64,000 bases of DNA from Actinomycetes bacterium (GTDB lineage: Bacteria > Bacillota > Sulfobacillia > Sulfobacillales > JAIMBI01), in assembly GCA_023565505.1 (NCBI GenBank), contig JAIMBI010000001.1, positions 124,001-188,000 of the forward strand. The letters are read 5' to 3'. The position numbers and the translations under genes were made by a program. Each line of letters starts with the position of its first letter. Within the stretch, counting starts at the first letter, position 1. This document shows, one piece after another, positions 59,628-64,000 of the stretch. The notes under the pieces were generated by a model, which was not told the DNA's origin, searched no databases, and saw nothing but the letters and a program-made list of their open reading frames with translations.

Positions 59628-60575
59628 GTGACCCGGGTCCTTTCGGTCGGCGAAGCCCTGGTGCTCCTGCAGCCGGCGGAGCGCGGGCGAATCGAGACGG
59701 TGCGGCGGTTCGAAGCTCGGGTCGCCGGGGCCGAGTCCAACGTCGCGATTGGCTTGGCGCGGCTCGGGATCCCGGTGGCCTTTGCCGGGGCGGTCGGCGG
59801 GGATCCTTTCGGGACCTTCATCCGGCACACCCTGGCGGGCGAGGGCGTGGACATCAGCCGGATCGAGGTCCGGCCCGAACCCACGGGCATCTTCTTCAAG
59901 GAGTGGTTCGGCCTCGGCGAGGACCCCAACGTGTACTACTACCGCCATCAGAGCGCCGGGAGCGCCTGGTCGCCGGCGGTGCCGCCGGAGGCGCTCCTGG
60001 AAGGCATCGGATGGCTCCACACGTCGGGGATCACCCTGATGGTGGGCGAACGCACCCGTCACACCACCGAGGCCCTCATCCAGGCCGCCCGCGCGCGCGG
60101 CTTGGTGATTTCGTTGGACATCAACCTGCGCCGCAAGCTCGCTCCGCCCGACGCCTGGCGGGCGGTGCTGGCGCCGCTGGTGCAGGTTTGCGACGTGCTC
60201 CTGGCGAGCCGCGACGAACTGGAGGCGGTGTTCGGCTCGGCCGACCCGGACCGGCTGCGAGCGGCCGGGTGGCTTGCGCCGGGGCGCGCCCTCGTTGTCA
60301 AGGAAGGCGAACGGGGGGCGTGGATGACGGTGGACGGGGAACGGACGGCCGCGCCGGCTTTCTCCGTGCGGCGCGTCGTGGACTTGGTCGGGGCGGGCGA
60401 CGGGTTTGCCGCGGGCCTCATCGCGGCCCGCCTCAAAGGTTGGGATTGGCCACGCGCGCTCGGGCTCGCGAACCTGGTCGGGGCCTTCGCCGTCGCGCAT
60501 CCGGGCGACTGGGAGGGGTATCCGACCTGGGACGAGTGCGAGCGGGTGCTGGCCGCGAATTGGGTCGACCGGTAA
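59628..60575 (+). CDS. kdgK: 2-dehydro-3-deoxygluconate kinase (PfkB family)
   Basis: Ribokinase-family kinase of 315 residues. RVLSVGEALVLLQPAERG, AESNVAIGLARLGIPVAFAGAVGGDPFG, VYYYRHQSAGSAWSP and the catalytic LVGAGDGFAAGLIAARL with Asp base match KDG kinases. With the aldolase it completes a semi-phosphorylative Entner-Doudoroff route. Overlap and spacing indicate one operon. Confidence 0.93.
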   Translation: MTRVLSVGEALVLLQPAERGRIETVRRFEARVAGAESNVAIGLARLGIPVAFAGAVGGDPFGTFIRHTLAGEGVDISRIEVRPEPTGIFFKEWFGLGEDPNVYYYRHQSAGSAWSPAVPPEALLEGIGWLHTSGITLMVGERTRHTTEALIQAARARGLVISLDINLRRKLAPPDAWRAVLAPLVQVCDVLLASRDELEAVFGSADPDRLRAAGWLAPGRALVVKEGERGAWMTVDGERTAAPAFSVRRVVDLVGAGDGFAAGLIAARLKGWDWPRALGLANLVGAFAVAHPGDWEGYPTWDECERVLAANWVDR

Positions 60576-60598
60576 GGTCGACGAGGAGGGAAGTCGGG

Positions 60599-62032
60599 AT
60601 GGTTGCCGCCAAGAACTACATCGCCGGGGAGTGGGTGACCGACGCCCGGGGCCCGGAGGTACGGGCGCCCGGAAACCTGGACGAGGTGCTCGGGACCGTG
60701 CCGCTTACGACCACGGCGGAGGTCGAGGCCGCCGTGGAGGCGGCCGCCCGCGCCCAGGACGGATGGCGCCACCTCTCGGGCGTCGAGCGGGGCAATATCC
60801 TGTTCCGGGCCGCGGCGGTGCTTGAGGCGCACGTGGACGAGCTGGGGGCGTTGGCCGCCCGGGAGATGGGCAAGCCCATCGGCGAGGCGCGGGCGGAGGC
60901 CGCTCGCGCCGTGAGCATCTTCCGCTACTACGCCGGTGAGGGCAGCCGGGCCATCGGCGAGGTGATTCCGTCGGCCAACGCGACCACCCTGCAGTTCACC
61001 CTCCGCGTGCCGCTCGGGGTGGTGGGGATTATCACGCCGTGGAACTTCCCCCTCGCCATCCCGGCGTGGAAGATGGCACCCGCCCTGGCGTACGGCAACA
61101 CCGTGGTGCTCAAGCCGGCGGAATGGGCCTCGCTGACGGCGGCCCGGATCATCGAACTCATCGGGCCCCTGTTTCCCCCGGGCGTCGTCAACCTGATCCT
61201 GGGCAAGGGTTCGGTCGTCGGGGAAGCGTTGGTGCGGCATCCGGCGGTGGCCGGGATCTCCTTCACCGGATCCGGCGACACGGGTCAGCACATCGCCCAG
61301 GTGGCCGTCGAGCGCGGAGCCAAGTACCAGCTGGAAATGGGGGGCAAGAACCCGGTCATCGTGGCGGATGACGCAGACCTCGACCGGGTTGTGGAGCTGA
61401 CCGTCTCGGGGGCCATGCGGTCGGCGGGGCAGAAGTGCACGGCTACGTCGCGGGTGATCGCCACGCGGGGGATCAAGCCGCGGCTGGCCGAGGCTCTGGT
61501 GGAGCGGGTCCGACAGCTCAAGCAGGGCAATCCGCTGGATCCGGACACCTACCTGGGACCCGTGGTGTCGGCGGCCCAGGAAGAAAAGATTCTGGCCATG
61601 ATCCAGAAGGGGCGCGACGAGGGGGCCAGGATCCTGGCCGGCGGCGGCCGGGCGGACGTCGGACTGAGGGGGTTCTACATCGCCCCGACCGTGTTCGACG
61701 ACGTCGACAGCCGGATGACGATCGCCCAGGAGGAGATCTTCGGGCCGGTCGTCGCCATCCAAGAGGCGGCGGACATCGAGGATGCCATTCGCATCGCCAA
61801 CGGCGTGCGTTACGGTCTGTCGGCCTCGGTGTTCACCCGCGATTTGAAGACGGCGCTCCTGTTCGTGGACCGGATCGAGGCCGGTATGGTGCGGGTCAAC
61901 GAGGAGACGGCCGGCGTGGAGCTGCAGGCGCCCTTCGGCGGGATGAAGGCGTCGAGCTCGCACTCGCGCGAGCAGGGACGGGCGGCCATCGAGTTCTTCA
62001 CCCACACCAAGACGGTGGCCATCCGTCCGTAG
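60599..62032 (+). CDS. Aldehyde dehydrogenase
   Basis: NAD(P)-dependent aldehyde dehydrogenase of 477 residues. [54 protein letters not shown] with the catalytic Glu, [13 protein letters not shown] with nucleophile Cys, and [13 protein letters not shown] are present. Sequence features resemble 2,5-dioxovalerate (alpha-ketoglutarate semialdehyde) dehydrogenases. With KDG kinase and aldolase beside it, oxidation of a sugar-acid-derived aldehyde is likely. Start ATG follows GAGGAGGG. Confidence 0.93.
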   Translation: MVAAKNYIAGEWVTDARGPEVRAPGNLDEVLGTVPLTTTAEVEAAVEAAARAQDGWRHLSGVERGNILFRAAAVLEAHVDELGALAAREMGKPIGEARAEAARAVSIFRYYAGEGSRAIGEVIPSANATTLQFTLRVPLGVVGIITPWNFPLAIPAWKMAPALAYGNTVVLKPAEWASLTAARIIELIGPLFPPGVVNLILGKGSVVGEALVRHPAVAGISFTGSGDTGQHIAQVAVERGAKYQLEMGGKNPVIVADDADLDRVVELTVSGAMRSAGQKCTATSRVIATRGIKPRLAEALVERVRQLKQGNPLDPDTYLGPVVSAAQEEKILAMIQKGRDEGARILAGGGRADVGLRGFYIAPTVFDDVDSRMTIAQEEIFGPVVAIQEAADIEDAIRIANGVRYGLSASVFTRDLKTALLFVDRIEAGMVRVNEETAGVELQAPFGGMKASSSHSREQGRAAIEFFTHTKTVAIRP

Positions 62033-62042
62033 CGGCACCGTC

Positions 62043-62870
62043 ATGGACTGTGACCGGGGGACGCGGGCGGTCGAACCCGCCCGCGTCCGGATCGTCGACG
62101 GGCGCGGGCGTCCCCTGGCGCTCGCCGTGGAGCGGTGGGGCAACGGACGCCCGTTGGTCCTGCTCCACGGCATGGGCTCGTGGCGAGCGATCTGGCGCGA
62201 TTTCTGCCCCCCGTACGCCTGCGTGGCCCTCGACCTTCCCGGCTTCGGCGACTCGGACCTGCCGCGGGAGCGGCAGGACCTGTCCGACTACGCCGTCAGC
62301 GTGGCCCGCGCCATCGAAGCCCTGGGGCTGCCCGAGCGGCCGGCGCTGGTCGGGCATTCGTTCGGGGCGATGGTCGCGGTGCAGGCGGCCGCCCGGTACC
62401 GGGCGGCGGCGGCGCTGCTGTTGGTCGCCCCCGCGGGGTTCGTCGAGCCCGTCGGGGCGCTGTCGCCGACCCCGTGGCCGCTTTTGAACCGGCTGCTCAT
62501 CTATCTCACGTCGGGCGACTGGTTCGGGCGGCGGATGGCCGAAGGCCTGGGCTTGGTGCCGGACCGGCTGTCGTCCGCCCAGCGCGAGGCCCTCCGCCGG
62601 GGCTGGCGGCGGGCCCGGGAGATGGCCCGGATGGGTCGCTTCTACCGGTACCCCGAGATGGCGCGGGACGTCGCCCGGCTTTCGGTACCGGTCCATGTCG
62701 TCGCCGGGGACCGCGACCCGCTGTTCCCCGTCGCCCGCCTGGCGCCGGCGCTTGCCGGCGTGGCCGTGACGTGGCTTCCGGGCGTGGGGCACGTCCCGAT
62801 GCTCCAGGACCCCGAAGGGTTCGGCGCCGTGGCCACGGCGATCCTCGGGCGCCTCTATCCGCCCGCGTAG
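62043..62870 (+). CDS. Alpha/beta-fold hydrolase
   Basis: Hydrolase of 275 residues. The oxyanion-hole motif LLHGMGSWRAIW, the nucleophile Ser in LVGHSFGAMVAVQAA, the acid Asp in VVAGDRDPLFPVARLAPAL and the His in GVGHVPMLQDPEGF form a complete triad. It may act on esters or lactones, for example a sugar lactone in the neighbouring pathway; this is inferred. It overlaps the convergent glutamate-synthase-like gene by 16 nt. Confidence 0.9.
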   Translation: MDCDRGTRAVEPARVRIVDGRGRPLALAVERWGNGRPLVLLHGMGSWRAIWRDFCPPYACVALDLPGFGDSDLPRERQDLSDYAVSVARAIEALGLPERPALVGHSFGAMVAVQAAARYRAAAALLLVAPAGFVEPVGALSPTPWPLLNRLLIYLTSGDWFGRRMAEGLGLVPDRLSSAQREALRRGWRRAREMARMGRFYRYPEMARDVARLSVPVHVVAGDRDPLFPVARLAPALAGVAVTWLPGVGHVPMLQDPEGFGAVATAILGRLYPPA

Positions 62871-63994
62871 ACCACGCCGGTCCAGTGGGCCACCTCCGGG
62901 TCCAGCGCGCAGAGGTCGCGGGGCGACAACTCCCGCACCGACCGGTGCCCCAGCGTCCGGAGCGCGATGGCCATCTCGGTGCGGCAGCTCTCCAGGAAGT
63001 TGACCAGGCCCTGGGCCGCGTCCGCCACATCGAGGGGGATGCGCGGCCGGGCGCGGTAGAAGACGAGATCTGTCGGCGGGTAGAGCGGCACCGCGGTGGT
63101 GATCTGCCGATGGGCCAGCGCGAACATGGCGATGGTACCGATCCCCACGGCGTCGGCTCCGAGCGCCAGAGCCTTCAGAATGTCGCCGGGTTCGCGGAAG
63201 CCGCCGGAAACCGCGAGGCTCACCCGGTCGCGGACTCCCGCCAGGTGCCGCACAGCCCGCCCCAGGGCCATCAACGTCGGAATGCCGAAATGGTCCGAGA
63301 GGGTGATGGGCGCGTTGCCCGTGGCGCCCTCGGTTCCGTCGACGACGACCACGTCGATCCCCGCCTCCAGGGCGACGTCGAGATCCCGCTCCAGGTCCTG
63401 CCCGGCGCCGAGTTTGAGCGCGATGGGGATGTCCGGCACGATGTCCCGGAGCCGCGCCACCAAATCCCGGAGGGAGATGCCGTCCCCCGGGTGGTCCCAG
63501 AAGAGATTGGCGTGGATGATGGGTCGGGCGTCGGGTGCCAAGCCCATGAGGCGCTTGATGTCCGGGGCCACCTCGGTCGGCGTCGCGACCACGGCGTTGC
63601 CGGGCATAGCCCCCTGTCCCACCTGGACCTCCACCATGTCCGCCTGGCGGAGGATGTGCGGGTCCCGGTTCCAGCTCCAGCGGCCGAACTGCAGGACATA
63701 GGTGTCCGCTCGGCGCCGTTCCTCTTCGAGGAACGGTCCCTGGCCGGAGTTGAGCGGGATCCGGGCCCGACCCGACGCGGTGGCCAGCGCGAGCCGAGCC
63801 TCGCGGGTGAGGGCCAGCCCGTAGGCCATTCCCGAGAGGTAGACCGGCATGGACAGCGCGAGCGGCCGGGCGGCGCGGGGGCCGAGTCGGACGGCCAAGT
63901 CGACCGGTTCGTCCGCCTCGAGGGGGCGCCGGGCGAGTTGAGCCGGGACGAAGGCCAGGTCGTCGAAGCCGTGGGCTGGCCGGGCGGACCCCAT
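62855..63994 (-). CDS. FMN-binding glutamate-synthase-like protein (possibly 5'-truncated)
   Basis: Protein of at least 379 residues matching the FMN-binding domain of glutamate synthase large subunits (COG0069). MSGMAYGLAL-like YLSGMAYGLALTREA, PLNSGQGPFLEEE, KLGAGQDLERDLDVALEAGIDVVVVDGTEGATG and SGGFREPGDILKALALGADAVGIGTIAMFA bind FMN. It lacks the [3Fe-4S] cysteines expected for GltB catalysis, as in the stand-alone GltB2-like group. An ATG lies at 63994, only six bases from the window end, and the frame stays open, so the true start may be further upstream. Confidence 0.85.
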   Translation of the reverse strand: MGSARPAHGFDDLAFVPAQLARRPLEADEPVDLAVRLGPRAARPLALSMPVYLSGMAYGLALTREARLALATASGRARIPLNSGQGPFLEEERRRADTYVLQFGRWSWNRDPHILRQADMVEVQVGQGAMPGNAVVATPTEVAPDIKRLMGLAPDARPIIHANLFWDHPGDGISLRDLVARLRDIVPDIPIALKLGAGQDLERDLDVALEAGIDVVVVDGTEGATGNAPITLSDHFGIPTLMALGRAVRHLAGVRDRVSLAVSGGFREPGDILKALALGADAVGIGTIAMFALAHRQITTAVPLYPPTDLVFYRARPRIPLDVADAAQGLVNFLESCRTEMAIALRTLGHRSVRELSPRDLCALDPEVAHWTGVVYAGG

Positions 63995-64000
63995 GGGACG

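Noticed and set aside
1-64000. UGA reassigned as a normal sense codon in this organism
   Set aside because: Most genes in the window end in TGA exactly where their families end, so TGA is a stop except at the four redox sites.

Overview
This is a high-GC (roughly 70%) bacterial chromosome segment. Its gene content points to a deep-branching, aerobic or microaerobic Bacillota lineage of the Symbiobacterium/Thermaerobacter/Sulfobacillus kind; that placement is an inference. Supporting points are a coproporphyrin-type haem operon (hemQ-hemE-hemH-hemY), GSI-alpha-like glutamine synthetase, a YerC/TrpR-like regulator inside the his locus, a ydaO-type c-di-AMP riboswitch, frequent GTG/TTG starts and strong Shine-Dalgarno sequences. 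The most notable content is four genes interrupted by one in-frame TGA exactly at a redox-active cysteine position. They are read here as selenoproteins: a peroxiredoxin-like protein, a glutaredoxin, a PDO-type double-thioredoxin protein and a SelW/Rdx-type protein. Each has a hairpin just downstream of the TGA.

Layout. 0-2.8 kb: end of an SDR, a long-chain-type acyl-CoA dehydrogenase and an M48 protease. 2.8-6.4 kb: icd between two gene-poor 1-kb stretches. 6.4-10.9 kb: haem operon ending in the Sec peroxiredoxin-like gene. 10.9-13.8 kb (minus): panE-like reductase and O-acetylhomoserine sulfhydrylase fused to a CoA-binding domain. 13.9-16.5 kb: a probable CsoR/CstR-type regulon (DUF302, Sec-glutaredoxin, convergent CsoR-family repressor, Sec-PDO, DsrE-like protein) with matching ATACCY-N4-GGGTAT operators. 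16.7-24.4 kb: coaA, a NarL-type two-component system, and divergent form I CO dehydrogenase coxM-S-L followed by an XdhC/CoxF-like protein fused to a YHS domain. 24.4-31.1 kb: GT20 trehalose-phosphate synthase behind a c-di-AMP riboswitch, a secreted phosphoesterase, a small UPF0016 transporter, tRNA-Arg(CCG), a SRAP peptidase and a TPR-glycosyltransferase. 31.3-40.6 kb: acyl-ACP-reductase-like gene, then hisC-yerC-hisG-D-B-H-A-F-IE and glnA. 40.6-43.6 kb (minus): secreted protein plus OmpR-type two-component system. 43.6-44.8 kb: decayed DNA with repeats. 44.8-56.4 kb: housekeeping and envelope genes (ppaX-like, UPF0173, Cas4-like/OsmC, SCO-like, wrbA, ychF, hemL, lgt, L,D-transpeptidase, moaD, moaE, lytic transglycosylase, pncA, two XRE regulators). 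56.4-64 kb: Sec-SelW, DUF1275 protein, aldo-keto reductase, an Entner-Doudoroff-type block (KDPG aldolase, KDG kinase, aldehyde dehydrogenase), an alpha/beta hydrolase and a glutamate-synthase-like FMN protein running to the window edge.

How the genes fit together. The CO dehydrogenase needs molybdopterin (moaD and moaE are present), insertion factors (the XdhC-like protein) and a haem-based respiratory chain (haem operon, hemL). The selenoproteins look like a thiol/peroxide/persulfide defence set. Three of them share the local sequence UGACC-N-Y-ACUGCC. No selA/B/C/D gene is in the window, so selenocysteine decoding must be supplied from elsewhere in the genome.
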